From Bacteroidales bacterium UBA4116 (GTDB lineage: Bacteria > Bacteroidota > Bacteroidia > Bacteroidales > Tannerellaceae), in assembly GCA_002381645.1 (NCBI GenBank), contig DFXE01000023.1, positions 124,001 to 188,000 on the forward strand: a stretch of 64,000 nucleotides of DNA. The letters are read 5' to 3'. The position numbers and the translations under genes are program-made. The first letter of the stretch is position 1; each line of letters begins with the position of its first letter. Shown here piece after piece: positions 34,138 through 41,355 of this stretch. The notes beneath the pieces were generated by a model, which was not told the origin of the DNA, did no database searches, and saw only the letters and a list, made by a program, of their open reading frames with translations.

Positions 34138-34300
34138 ACAAGAAATTAGAGAATTCGAGGAGAATATAGTTAAAGGAGCTAACATTGCTTTCCAACGACT
34201 TGTTTCTGAAAAGAAAAAAGAAAACGGAGAACTGGTTTTCTCCCGTAATGGACATATCTTCCGTGTAAAAGCGGCTGATTTAGACCGGTACGGAGTATGA
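34130..34300 (+). CDS. 56-residue protein coupled to the zeta-like kinase
   Basis: Starting at the ATG at 34130, the product begins MNEQEIREFEENIVKGANIAF and ends in ...KAADLDRYGV. It is an acidic N-terminal helix followed by a probable short beta-hairpin (NGELVFSRNGHIFRVKA). The ATG lies inside the kinase's final codons in an ATGAATGA arrangement, giving an 8-nt overlap and strong translational coupling. A longer in-frame start at 34073 is less attractive because it would overlap by 65 nt. I recognise no named family. Position and size suggest an antitoxin or binding partner of the kinase. A perfect 15-bp terminator follows 24 nt after the stop, so the pair is a self-contained transcription unit. 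Confidence 0.65.
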   Translation: MNEQEIREFEENIVKGANIAFQRLVSEKKKENGELVFSRNGHIFRVKAADLDRYGV

Positions 34301-34324
34301 AGCTATATTACTTCAAATAATAAT

Positions 34325-34368
34325 GGCGTAAATAATATGAACTCAATACATATTATTTACGCCTTTTT
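34325..34368 (+). terminator. intrinsic terminator after the zeta-like pair
   Basis: GGCGTAAATAATATG (34325-34339) and CATATTATTTACGCC (34349-34363) form a perfect 15-bp stem with a 9-nt loop, followed by TTTTTA. It may also stop transcription from the convergent S46 peptidase gene. Confidence 0.88.
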
Positions 34369-34396
34369 ATTGTTCAGCTTTAAATCTATGGAAACT

Positions 34397-36556
34397 CTAT
34401 TCCACTAAATCCATTTCATTGAGCAGATACCCTGCTCCGGCATATTTGTCGATTATGAAAAGTACGTAACGGATATCAACGATAATGCTTCGCTGGTAAT
34501 CCGGAAGATATTGTATATCTCCGCCTACACCTTCCCAGTTACGGTCGAAGTTTATACCTATCAGTTCGCCGTTGGCGTTCAATACGGGGCTTCCCGAATT
34601 GCCTCCCGTACTGTGCGTATTCGCAGCAAAGGCAACCGGCATTTTACCATTCGGCATTTGGTAGCGGCCGAAATCATTCGCCTGGTATAATTGCTTCAGT
34701 TTCTCAGGTACTACAAATTCCCAATTATCAGGATCTTCCTTTTCCATTACGCCGTCTAAAGTAGTCTGGCATTCATAATAGGTGGCATCCCGGGGCGTAT
34801 AACCCTTTATCTGTCCGTAGGTAAGCCGTAGGGAAGAATTGGCATCGGGGAAGTTCGCTTTATCACCGTACATGGCAAGCAACCCTTTTACATAGTCGCG
34901 GTGAGCTAACGCATAATCGGCATCAAACTCCATTAGGGCGAGGGTAAGCGCCTTTTTCTCGTCTTGTATGGATTTGGCAAAAAGGATCATCGGATCATTT
35001 AACAATTTTTTGGGCGAAGGGCGCTTTAAAAAGTTATTGAAATTGGCATCACTACCGAATATGGATGTATTGAAAAGGTAATCAACAAACGTGTCGACAT
35101 TGCCTTTAAACTTTTTATCAATGACGTTGAAATAATCCGGTTGCGATTTAGCAGGAATAAGTCTTCGATATTCTGTCAGCATGACTTTGGCAATTCTTTT
35201 ATCTACTTTAACGGAGTAGTTCTTATCCGCAAAACGGCGGTAAGCTAATTCCAGCAGGCGTAATTGCTGCTGCTGCCTGGCCTTATCCTTTCCGTTCAGC
35301 GCATTTATTACCGAATCCATATCCGTTGGAACCCTGGAAAACTCAATCCCGCGTATGAGCGCTTCATCAAGCATCCAGTTTCTGAAACGTAGATCTTTCC
35401 GGTCGGATACGATCTGTTCGAGCAGCAGTAAGGCCGCAGGATAATCCGGTTCATTGTTTTGCCCGGACCAGGCTATCAGCTTATTCTGTTCCTCTTTCTT
35501 TACCTGTTCAAAATTCCGTTTATCGATAGCCCAATTGGTTCCGATAGCATTTTTATACGCATTGGTCGAACCGGCGTATTTGCTTGAATACTGTATACGT
35601 ACGGCAGGATCTTTCAGCATTTCGTCGAGCATGGCTTCCTGCCGGAGGTTACGGATATTGATACGTACCGCGTTGTCGATATCGCGCCGTTCGGCTACTT
35701 CCCATGACGTATAGTATTTATTGGTTCGTCCCGGAAACCCTATCATCATAGCAAAATCATTCTCATTTATCCCTTTTAACGAAAGTTTCAGCCACCGTTT
35801 AGGACGTAACGGTACGTTCTTTTCCGAATATTCGGCCGGATTACCATTGGCATCAGCATATACCCGGAAAACAGAAAAATCTCCCGTATGGCGCGGCCAC
35901 ATCCAGTTATCCGTATCGGCTCCGAACTTACCGATAGAAGAGGGGGGAGCCCCTACCAGCCTTACGTCCTGATAAATCTTTTTGGTAAACATATAATACT
36001 GGTTGCCTCCGTAAAACGCCTTGATCTCTACATCCGTACCCGGATTGGCAGAAAGGTATTGCTCTCCCGCCTTCTGACGGGCTAAAGCATTAAGGAATCT
36101 GGGAGAAAGGAAATTCATGCTGTTGGGATCATTCTCTTTGGCAAGTTCTGCCTTAACATAACCGGTCACATCTTCTATTTTTTCGATAAAAGTGACCTTC
36201 AAACCTGGATTAGGCAGTTCCTGTTCACGTGTTAACGCCCAGAACCCGTCTGTAAGGAAATCGTGCTCCAGTGAGCTGTGTTGCTGGATCTGGCTGTACC
36301 CGCAGTGGTGGTTGGTTAATAACAGACCGTCGGGCGAGATGACCTCACCGGTACAACCTCCACCGAAAATGACGACAGCATCCTTTATCGAGGATGAATC
36401 CGGACTGTAGATGTCGTAATCCTGTAATTTCAAACCCAGCGCCTGCATATCGGCAAACTTCTGCTGTTTTAAGAGCGGGAGTATCCACATCCCCTCATCC
36501 GCCGCAAGCGGAAGAGAAAGCAGTACGGCAACCACCGTTACGATTAATTTTTTCAT
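34397..36556 (-). CDS. dpp11: S46-family dipeptidyl-peptidase, DPP11-like (Asp/Glu specific)
   Basis: This gives 719 residues from the Met at 36556 (MKKLIVTVVAVLLSLPLAADEG), a clean Sec signal; an ATG 6 codons earlier adds a polar tail and is less likely. It is a periplasmic serine exopeptidase releasing dipeptides, used for growth on peptides. Landmarks are DEGMWILPLL, GGGCTGEVISPDGLLLTNHHCGY with the catalytic His, and HSTGGNSGSPVL with the catalytic Ser654. Arg672 follows 18 residues after the serine, in NFDRNWEG. In Porphyromonas gingivalis DPP11 the equivalent Arg673 gives preference for Asp/Glu at P1, while DPP7 has Gly there. I therefore predict DPP11-type specificity. The gene lies about 40 nt after the cardiolipin synthase gene. 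Confidence 0.87.
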   Translation of the reverse strand: MKKLIVTVVAVLLSLPLAADEGMWILPLLKQQKFADMQALGLKLQDYDIYSPDSSSIKDAVVIFGGGCTGEVISPDGLLLTNHHCGYSQIQQHSSLEHDFLTDGFWALTREQELPNPGLKVTFIEKIEDVTGYVKAELAKENDPNSMNFLSPRFLNALARQKAGEQYLSANPGTDVEIKAFYGGNQYYMFTKKIYQDVRLVGAPPSSIGKFGADTDNWMWPRHTGDFSVFRVYADANGNPAEYSEKNVPLRPKRWLKLSLKGINENDFAMMIGFPGRTNKYYTSWEVAERRDIDNAVRINIRNLRQEAMLDEMLKDPAVRIQYSSKYAGSTNAYKNAIGTNWAIDKRNFEQVKKEEQNKLIAWSGQNNEPDYPAALLLLEQIVSDRKDLRFRNWMLDEALIRGIEFSRVPTDMDSVINALNGKDKARQQQQLRLLELAYRRFADKNYSVKVDKRIAKVMLTEYRRLIPAKSQPDYFNVIDKKFKGNVDTFVDYLFNTSIFGSDANFNNFLKRPSPKKLLNDPMILFAKSIQDEKKALTLALMEFDADYALAHRDYVKGLLAMYGDKANFPDANSSLRLTYGQIKGYTPRDATYYECQTTLDGVMEKEDPDNWEFVVPEKLKQLYQANDFGRYQMPNGKMPVAFAANTHSTGGNSGSPVLNANGELIGINFDRNWEGVGGDIQYLPDYQRSIIVDIRYVLFIIDKYAGAGYLLNEMDLVE

Positions 36557-36598
36557 TGTGTTTACTGTTTGCATTTGATTTATTTTAAAATTTATATG

Positions 36599-38026
36599 TC
36601 AGAATAAAGGGGTTAGCAACCGCATCAGCGATTCGAAATACCGTCGCAGAGGAGAACGTTTTTCCCAATCTTCCAGGGTGATCTCCCTGCAATCTTCCAG
36701 GTCATGCAGATAGATACTTTTACCTTTCGTTGCCGTATCCCGGTCGTAAATAAAAGCGCTCGTTTCAAAATTGAGTTCAAAGCTGCGTATATCCATATTG
36801 GCAGAACCGATGATCAGTAAAGAATCGTCGGCCACAACCATTTTCGAATGAAGGAATCCGGCGGTATATAAAAATACTTTGACCTGGTGTCTTAATAAAA
36901 CTTTCACAAAAGAAAAAGTCGCGGCATTCACAAAAAAATTATCCGACCGTTCAGGTATCGTAAGATAAACCTCTACTCCGCTCATCGCAGCCGTTTGCAT
37001 GGCTTTAATGATACTATCGGACGGAATAAAATAAGGCGTTTGTATATATACATATTCCGTGGCCGTATTGATAGCCTGGAAAAAACCATCCGTCAGGTTT
37101 TCATACTCCTCCAGCGGACTGCTCGATACGATTTGTAAGGAATTATTACCTAAAGAAACCGATGAAGGAAAATAAGGAGTCGCATTCAATCCCTCTTTGT
37201 GCGAATAATACCAGTCCAGAAGGAAAACCACCTGTAAACCCTGCACCCCTTTCCCTTCCAAACGGATGCATGTATCCCTCCATACACCCCATTCAACTCC
37301 TTCGATATAGCTATCCGCAATATTTATTCCGCCTATATAACCGACCCTTCCGTCGATAACGGCTATCTTCCGGTGGTTACGGTAATTAACCCTTCTGGCG
37401 AGGTAAGGAAAACTTATGGGAAGAAAACACTCCGTCTGGATACCTGCTTCCTGCATTTCCTTAAAAAAACGGGGATTTGTTTTAAGGCTGCCCACATCAT
37501 CATATATCACCCTTACCTCGACACCGTCCATTGCTTTTCTGACCAACAGGTCTTTCAGGCGGTTTCCGATCTTGTCGTCCGCGATTTTGTAATACAGGAG
37601 GTGGATATGATGAGTAGCATTATCTATATCCATAAATAACCGGTCAAATTTATCTTTACCGGTTGTCGAAATATCTACTTTACTATTAGCCAGTACGGGA
37701 GCATAACCTACGGTTTTTAATAAACGCTTTAGCTTTTTATACCGGTCTTCCGGTGCTTCCTGCTCGTACAACAGGCCGAAATAAGGTATATCCTTTCCCT
37801 CCAGCCCTTTGTTGATTAATTTACTAATGCGGCGTACTTTCCTGTGGTTTTCCCCGAAAAAGAGATAGAGGATAAGTCCCACAACCGGTAGGAAGGTTAG
37901 TACCAATACCCACGATATGGTCTTCTGGGGATTTCTGTTTTCGGAAATGATAACGGTTATCAGCCCGATAATAGTGCCGATATATAATATCTGGAATACT
38001 AAAAGGATGATCGTTCCGAAACTCAT
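36599..38026 (-). CDS. cls: cardiolipin synthase (phospholipase D family)
   Basis: A 475-residue inner-membrane protein. Two N-terminal membrane segments at about 3-24 and 36-57 form the PLDc_N domain (ILLVFQILYIGTIIGLITVI, ISWVLVLTFLPVVGLILYLFFGENHR). Two phospholipase-D HKD motifs follow: HRKIAVIDGRVGYIGGIN around residue 220, and HSKMVVADDSLLIIGSANMD around residue 400. Both HxKxxxxD triads are complete, so the enzyme should be active in cardiolipin formation from phosphatidylglycerol. Length equals that of ClsA (about 480). The start overlaps nothing and lies 3 nt after the CYTH gene stop, so the DUF2027, CYTH and cls genes are one operon. Confidence 0.92.
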   Translation of the reverse strand: MSFGTIILLVFQILYIGTIIGLITVIISENRNPQKTISWVLVLTFLPVVGLILYLFFGENHRKVRRISKLINKGLEGKDIPYFGLLYEQEAPEDRYKKLKRLLKTVGYAPVLANSKVDISTTGKDKFDRLFMDIDNATHHIHLLYYKIADDKIGNRLKDLLVRKAMDGVEVRVIYDDVGSLKTNPRFFKEMQEAGIQTECFLPISFPYLARRVNYRNHRKIAVIDGRVGYIGGINIADSYIEGVEWGVWRDTCIRLEGKGVQGLQVVFLLDWYYSHKEGLNATPYFPSSVSLGNNSLQIVSSSPLEEYENLTDGFFQAINTATEYVYIQTPYFIPSDSIIKAMQTAAMSGVEVYLTIPERSDNFFVNAATFSFVKVLLRHQVKVFLYTAGFLHSKMVVADDSLLIIGSANMDIRSFELNFETSAFIYDRDTATKGKSIYLHDLEDCREITLEDWEKRSPLRRYFESLMRLLTPLF

Positions 38027-38029
38027 GGG

Positions 38030-38506
38030 CTACTTATCTTTCCATTTACAATAGGGTGTTTTAGACAGCATAGAGTTATAATACCTCCTGTCGGAGGTTA
38101 CTTCTTCGCCCACCCATGCGGGTATCTCAAATTGTTCATCTTCAGTTTGTAACTCTATCTCCGCAATTACTAGCCCTTCGTTATCGCCATGAAAAACATC
38201 TACTTCCCACATATGTTCACCAGCCGGGATATAATGCCGCTCTTTATGGATAATACCCGAAACACACAGTTTCATGAGTTCCTGCGCATCGGCTAAGGCT
38301 ATCTTTTGTTCGAACTCATACCGGCTCCAGAACTTTTCATCCGAGGGACCTTTTATGGTGAGGTAACCGTCTTCACCGGCAATTCTCACCCTGACAGTCC
38401 TTCCCTGGTCGGCACAGATATATCCCTGTATGATCCGTTTAATGCTTTGTACCTCTTTTCTGAAATCACCCGTTACAGTAAATTTACGTTCCGTTTCAAT
38501 GGCCAT
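38030..38506 (-). CDS. CYTH-domain protein (triphosphate tunnel metalloenzyme)
   Basis: A 158-residue protein starting MAIETERKFTV with the signature ExExK motif (Glu4, Glu6, Lys8). The alternating charged beta-strands of the tunnel fold follow: RTVRVRIAGEDGYLTIKGPS (RxR and KxK), RYEFEQKI, IHKERHYIP, MWEVDVFHGDNEGLVIAEIELQTEDEQFEIP. The family hydrolyses inorganic triphosphate or nucleoside triphosphates, or makes cAMP in rare cases. The short single-domain form with these motifs is most like the inorganic triphosphatase type (ygiF N-terminus/NeuTTM-like). It is cytosolic. It sits between the Smr-domain gene (7 nt upstream) and cls (3 nt downstream) on the same strand. No functional link among the three is apparent. 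Confidence 0.88.
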   Translation of the reverse strand: MAIETERKFTVTGDFRKEVQSIKRIIQGYICADQGRTVRVRIAGEDGYLTIKGPSDEKFWSRYEFEQKIALADAQELMKLCVSGIIHKERHYIPAGEHMWEVDVFHGDNEGLVIAEIELQTEDEQFEIPAWVGEEVTSDRRYYNSMLSKTPYCKWKDK

Positions 38507-38513
38507 ACCACCG

Positions 38514-39575
38514 CTATTTGATCGTCACCATGGTTGCACCGAAACCGTATTCACGGAAGGAAGCATCCTGGTAATAATAAGATTTGTATCTGGTCTTCAA
38601 CTCCTTTTCAATGGAACTCCGGAGTACACCATCACCTTTACCATGTATGAAAACTATTTTCTGCCCTTTTTGGTTGGCATATTGTGCCAGTATTTCATGG
38701 AATTTATTGATTTGATATTCCAGTATTTCGGCATTGCTCAGCCCGTTGGTGTTATCCAGCAACTGCCGGATATGCAAATCCACTTCTACGATCGGACTGG
38801 CTGTTTTCTTTTTAAGAGCCGGCTTCGGACCTGCATGGTCTATCCTGACTTTTTGTTGCATGGCTTCCTGAAGTTCGGTAGCCGATACCAACAGTTCTTT
38901 TTCCGGCAGATCGGCCCGTACAACAGGATAGATCAGGGCATCTTCCTCGAAGAAATCATTTTCCAGAAAACAATGTACTTTATAGAATTTGACGGTATCG
39001 ATGCGCAGTTCCACAGAAACGGCATTCTTCAGCGCGTACGGTTTATCTTTCTTAAAGGCAATTAACTGCACACAAACACGCTCCAGATTGTTTAATTCCT
39101 CTTTACCGAACTCTTCCATGAATATTTTGGTATTCGGTTCGATCAATCCGTTATAGCGGCTCATCCAGCTGTTATTCTGCCTGTTCATATAATTGAAGAA
39201 AAGGTAGTAATTGCTGTTGTTTACAAAATACGCTTCATAGCCGGTTTGTTGCATAGCTTTAGGTTCCAGCGGCAGGTAAGCCAGGTAGATACTCAACCGT
39301 TCACCCTCGGGTATTTCTTCAACCTTTATATCTTCCGGTTCCGGCACAGGCTGGGGTTTGGGTGTTTCCACGGGAGCCTGTATCCGCGGGCGGGGCGTAC
39401 GTGCCTGTGTGTCTAAGCTTTCAACGACCACCAACTCACGGGTTAATGCCGGAACTTCGAAACCGTCATTGCCTTCTACCCATACTTTATCTTTACCTTC
39501 AAACCGAAGTACAATACCACCGCCTACACTGTTAAGGAAACGGACTTTATCACCTATTTTAATATTCATATTCAA
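38514..39575 (-). CDS. DUF2027 protein with C-terminal Smr domain
   Basis: A 353-residue protein. The N-terminal 70 residues look like a KOW/Tudor-like barrel (IKIGDKVRFLNSVGGGIVLRFEGKDKVWVEGNDGFEVPALTRELVVV). A proline-rich linker (PRPRIQAPVETPKPQPVPEPEDIKVEE) is followed by the DUF2027 beta-sandwich at about 105-235. The C-terminal Smr domain is at about 268-353, with VDLHIRQL (DLHG-like) and KIVFIHGKGDGVLRSSIEKEL (HGxGxG), ending FGATMVTIK. Smr domains occur in MutS2 and ribosome-rescue nucleases, where they cut nucleic acid. This standalone arrangement is specific to Bacteroidota and uncharacterised. The start could be the second Met. It is the first gene of the minus-strand operon running to the S46 peptidase. 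Confidence 0.85.
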   Translation of the reverse strand: MNMNIKIGDKVRFLNSVGGGIVLRFEGKDKVWVEGNDGFEVPALTRELVVVESLDTQARTPRPRIQAPVETPKPQPVPEPEDIKVEEIPEGERLSIYLAYLPLEPKAMQQTGYEAYFVNNSNYYLFFNYMNRQNNSWMSRYNGLIEPNTKIFMEEFGKEELNNLERVCVQLIAFKKDKPYALKNAVSVELRIDTVKFYKVHCFLENDFFEEDALIYPVVRADLPEKELLVSATELQEAMQQKVRIDHAGPKPALKKKTASPIVEVDLHIRQLLDNTNGLSNAEILEYQINKFHEILAQYANQKGQKIVFIHGKGDGVLRSSIEKELKTRYKSYYYQDASFREYGFGATMVTIK

Positions 39576-39581
39576 TTACAG

Positions 39582-39613
39582 ATTGTTATAAGGGCAAAGT
39601 TCACTAATTTTGC
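39582..39613 (+). promoter_or_regulatory. promoter of the QueA-family gene
   Basis: ATTG at 39582-39585 and TAATTTTG at 39606-39613 are 20 nt apart, a good -33/-7 pair. The start site near 39619 leaves a leader of about 10 nt. Confidence 0.6.
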
Positions 39614-39628
39614 GCAGATTATAAAGGA

Positions 39629-40849
39629 ATGACTATAAAAACTCAACAGATACATATCGAAGAATACAATTATTTATTGCCCGATGAAAAGATTGCCCGG
39701 TTTCCACTTCCCAAAAGAGATGAGTCCCGGTTATTGATCTATCAAAAGGGTAATATCAGTGAAAGTATCTTTAAACATATAACGGATTACCTTCCCGAAG
39801 GTTCATTAGTCGTATTCAACAATACCCGGGTGATACAGGCCCGTCTGCTTTTCCGGAAAGAGACCGGGGCAAGGATCGAGATCTTTTGCCTCGAACCCGT
39901 AGAACCGCACGACTATGAGCTGGTATTTCAGCAAACCAAACGTTGCAGCTGGTTATGTATGGTGGGTAACCTGAAGAAATGGAAAGAAGGCAGGTTAAAG
40001 AGGACTGTTCATATAAAAGATACACCGGTAGAATTATCCGCAGAGATAAAAGAATCGTATGGGGATACCCACCGGATAACGTTTGAATGGAATAATCCGT
40101 CTTTTACGTTTGCCGATGTAATAGAAGCGGCCGGAGTGCTTCCTATACCTCCTTATCTGCACCGCGATACGGAACCCGGCGATCTGCAAACCTATCAGAC
40201 GGTCTACTCCAAAATAAAAGGTTCTGTCGCCGCGCCGACCGCCGGATTACATTTTACGCCGGAAGTATTGTCGGAACTGGATGCGAAAGGATTCCGACGG
40301 GAAGAGCTGACCTTGCACGTGGGCGCCGGAACGTTCAAACCGGTAAAAACGGAGACTATCGAAGAACATGAAATGCATACCGAGTTTATTTCCGTCAACC
40401 GTTCGGCCATAGAACGGATCCAAAAGAATGCCGGTAATATCATCGCTGTCGGTACCACATCCGTACGCACATTGGAAAGCCTGTATTATATCGGGGTTAT
40501 TTTAGAAAATAACCCGGCGGCCACTTCGGAAGATTTATGGGTAAAACAATGGATGCCTTATCAAAAGGAGAACAACCTCATTGCGGTAGATAAAGCCTTA
40601 CAAAACATTCTGGATTACCTTAGCGCGAGCCGTCAGGATAAACTGATCACCGCAACACAAATCATGATAGCTCCGGGATACGATTTTAAGATAGTAAGGG
40701 GAATTATAACTAATTTTCATCAACCTAAAAGTACGCTTTTACTCTTGATCTCTGCATTTGTCAAGGGAGAATGGAAACATATTTATGACTATGCCTTGCA
40801 GAATGATTTCCGTTTTTTAAGCTATGGCGACAGCTCATTATTGCTTTAA
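39629..40849 (+). CDS. QueA-family S-adenosylmethionine:tRNA ribosyltransferase-isomerase, long form
   Basis: A 406-residue protein with QueA motifs: YNYLLPDEKIARFPLPKRDESRLLIY at the start, VVFNNTRVIQARL (NDTRV-like), PIPPYLHRDTEPGDLQTYQTVYSKIKGSVAAPTAGLHFT (PPYI...D...YQTVYA...GSVAAPTAGLHF), LHVGAGTFKPVK, HTEFISV, AVGTTSVRTLES, and the C-terminal NFHQPKSTLLLLISAF. The family transfers the ribosyl part of SAM to 7-aminomethyl-7-deazaguanine in tRNA to make epoxyqueuosine. Ordinary QueA is about 340-350 residues; this form is some 55 residues longer. The extra length includes a stretch after VRTLESLYYIG (LENNPAATSEDLWVKQWMPYQ). Bacteroidales often carry a standard QueA and such a long paralogue, so the exact role is less certain. 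Confidence 0.82.
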   Translation: MTIKTQQIHIEEYNYLLPDEKIARFPLPKRDESRLLIYQKGNISESIFKHITDYLPEGSLVVFNNTRVIQARLLFRKETGARIEIFCLEPVEPHDYELVFQQTKRCSWLCMVGNLKKWKEGRLKRTVHIKDTPVELSAEIKESYGDTHRITFEWNNPSFTFADVIEAAGVLPIPPYLHRDTEPGDLQTYQTVYSKIKGSVAAPTAGLHFTPEVLSELDAKGFRREELTLHVGAGTFKPVKTETIEEHEMHTEFISVNRSAIERIQKNAGNIIAVGTTSVRTLESLYYIGVILENNPAATSEDLWVKQWMPYQKENNLIAVDKALQNILDYLSASRQDKLITATQIMIAPGYDFKIVRGIITNFHQPKSTLLLLISAFVKGEWKHIYDYALQNDFRFLSYGDSSLLL

Positions 40850-40856
40850 ATCAAAG

Positions 40857-41251
40857 TTTTAAACACACCCTTCACGCCTTCACAGCCATTAAACAGGCTG
40901 AATAGCAACCCTTATGCGTGAAGGCAAGGGCTTCTGCTGTTTCACCGCCTTCACAACTCCGTGCCACAAGGGTGGCACAGTTGTGCCAGGCCGTTGGCAC
41001 TGCATTGCCATGCTTGTGGCATTGCTATGCCACAAGCATGGCATGATCCCTTGCATATTCATAACGGAAAAATAAGATATAGCTAATAACCACTGGGGTT
41101 AAAAGCGGTACTTGGTCCGATTGGTATATAAATTGAAATTCATGGATTTCTTATCGGTAAAGTGAAGGCGCGGAGATATGTATCCTTCACGCATACAGGC
41201 TGATATTCAGCTTGTTTGATGGCTGTGAAGGCGTGAAAGGTATGCTTAAAA
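40857..41251. repeat. 395-bp non-coding inverted-repeat element
   Basis: Left arm 40857-40924 and right arm 41184-41251 are 68 nt each. They align as inverse complements without gaps, 59 of 68 positions identical by eye. Each arm itself begins and ends with CCTTCACGC/GCGTGAAGG (one with an extra base). A second matching pair, CGCCTTCAC (40946-40954) and GTGAAGGCG (41162-41170), lies inside. The centre holds a hairpin cluster. No credible coding frame is present. The organisation resembles a MITE or another non-autonomous or structured repeat. No clear target-site duplication is visible, and it lies 7 nt after the QueA-family stop. Confidence 0.75.
40961..41043. repeat. cluster of three hairpins with alternative pairings
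   Basis: GTGCCAC/GTGGCAC at 40961-40967/40972-40978 and GTGCCA/TGGCAC at 40983-40988/40995-41000 are the first two. The third is a perfect 17-bp stem, TGCCATGCTTGTGGCAT (41006-41022) with its complement at 41027-41043 around a TGCT loop. TGGCACA (40973-40979) can also pair with TGTGCCA (40982-40988), so mutually exclusive folds are possible. Confidence 0.7.
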
Positions 41252-41308
41252 TACACTTTTATCCACCATAAAGAGAGAAATATCCACCTCCGATAAAAGT
41301 GTTAGAAT

Positions 41309-41316
41309 TACATTTG
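41309..41316 (+). promoter_or_regulatory. -7 promoter box of the arabinan PUL
   Basis: TACATTTG matches TAnnTTTG and lies 39 nt before the GH51 ATG. There is no clear -33 TTTG, as expected for a promoter that needs an activator such as the HTCS encoded at 51519. Confidence 0.5.
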
Positions 41317-41355
41317 CTCACGAAAAACAATCGTCTGATACCATAATTTGATAAC

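Noticed and set aside
38430..39065. 211-codon open frame antisense to the DUF2027/Smr gene
   Set aside because: Opposite strand of a recognisable domain protein; the translation is Cys/Phe-rich noise.
40994..41008. Second sigma-54-like site, TTGGCACTGCATTGC
   Set aside because: Spacing between the two elements is one base short, and both halves belong to hairpins of the repeat element.
40857..41251. CRISPR array or coding gene inside the repeat element
   Set aside because: The repeats are inverted and not regularly spaced direct repeats, and no frame with a credible start is present.
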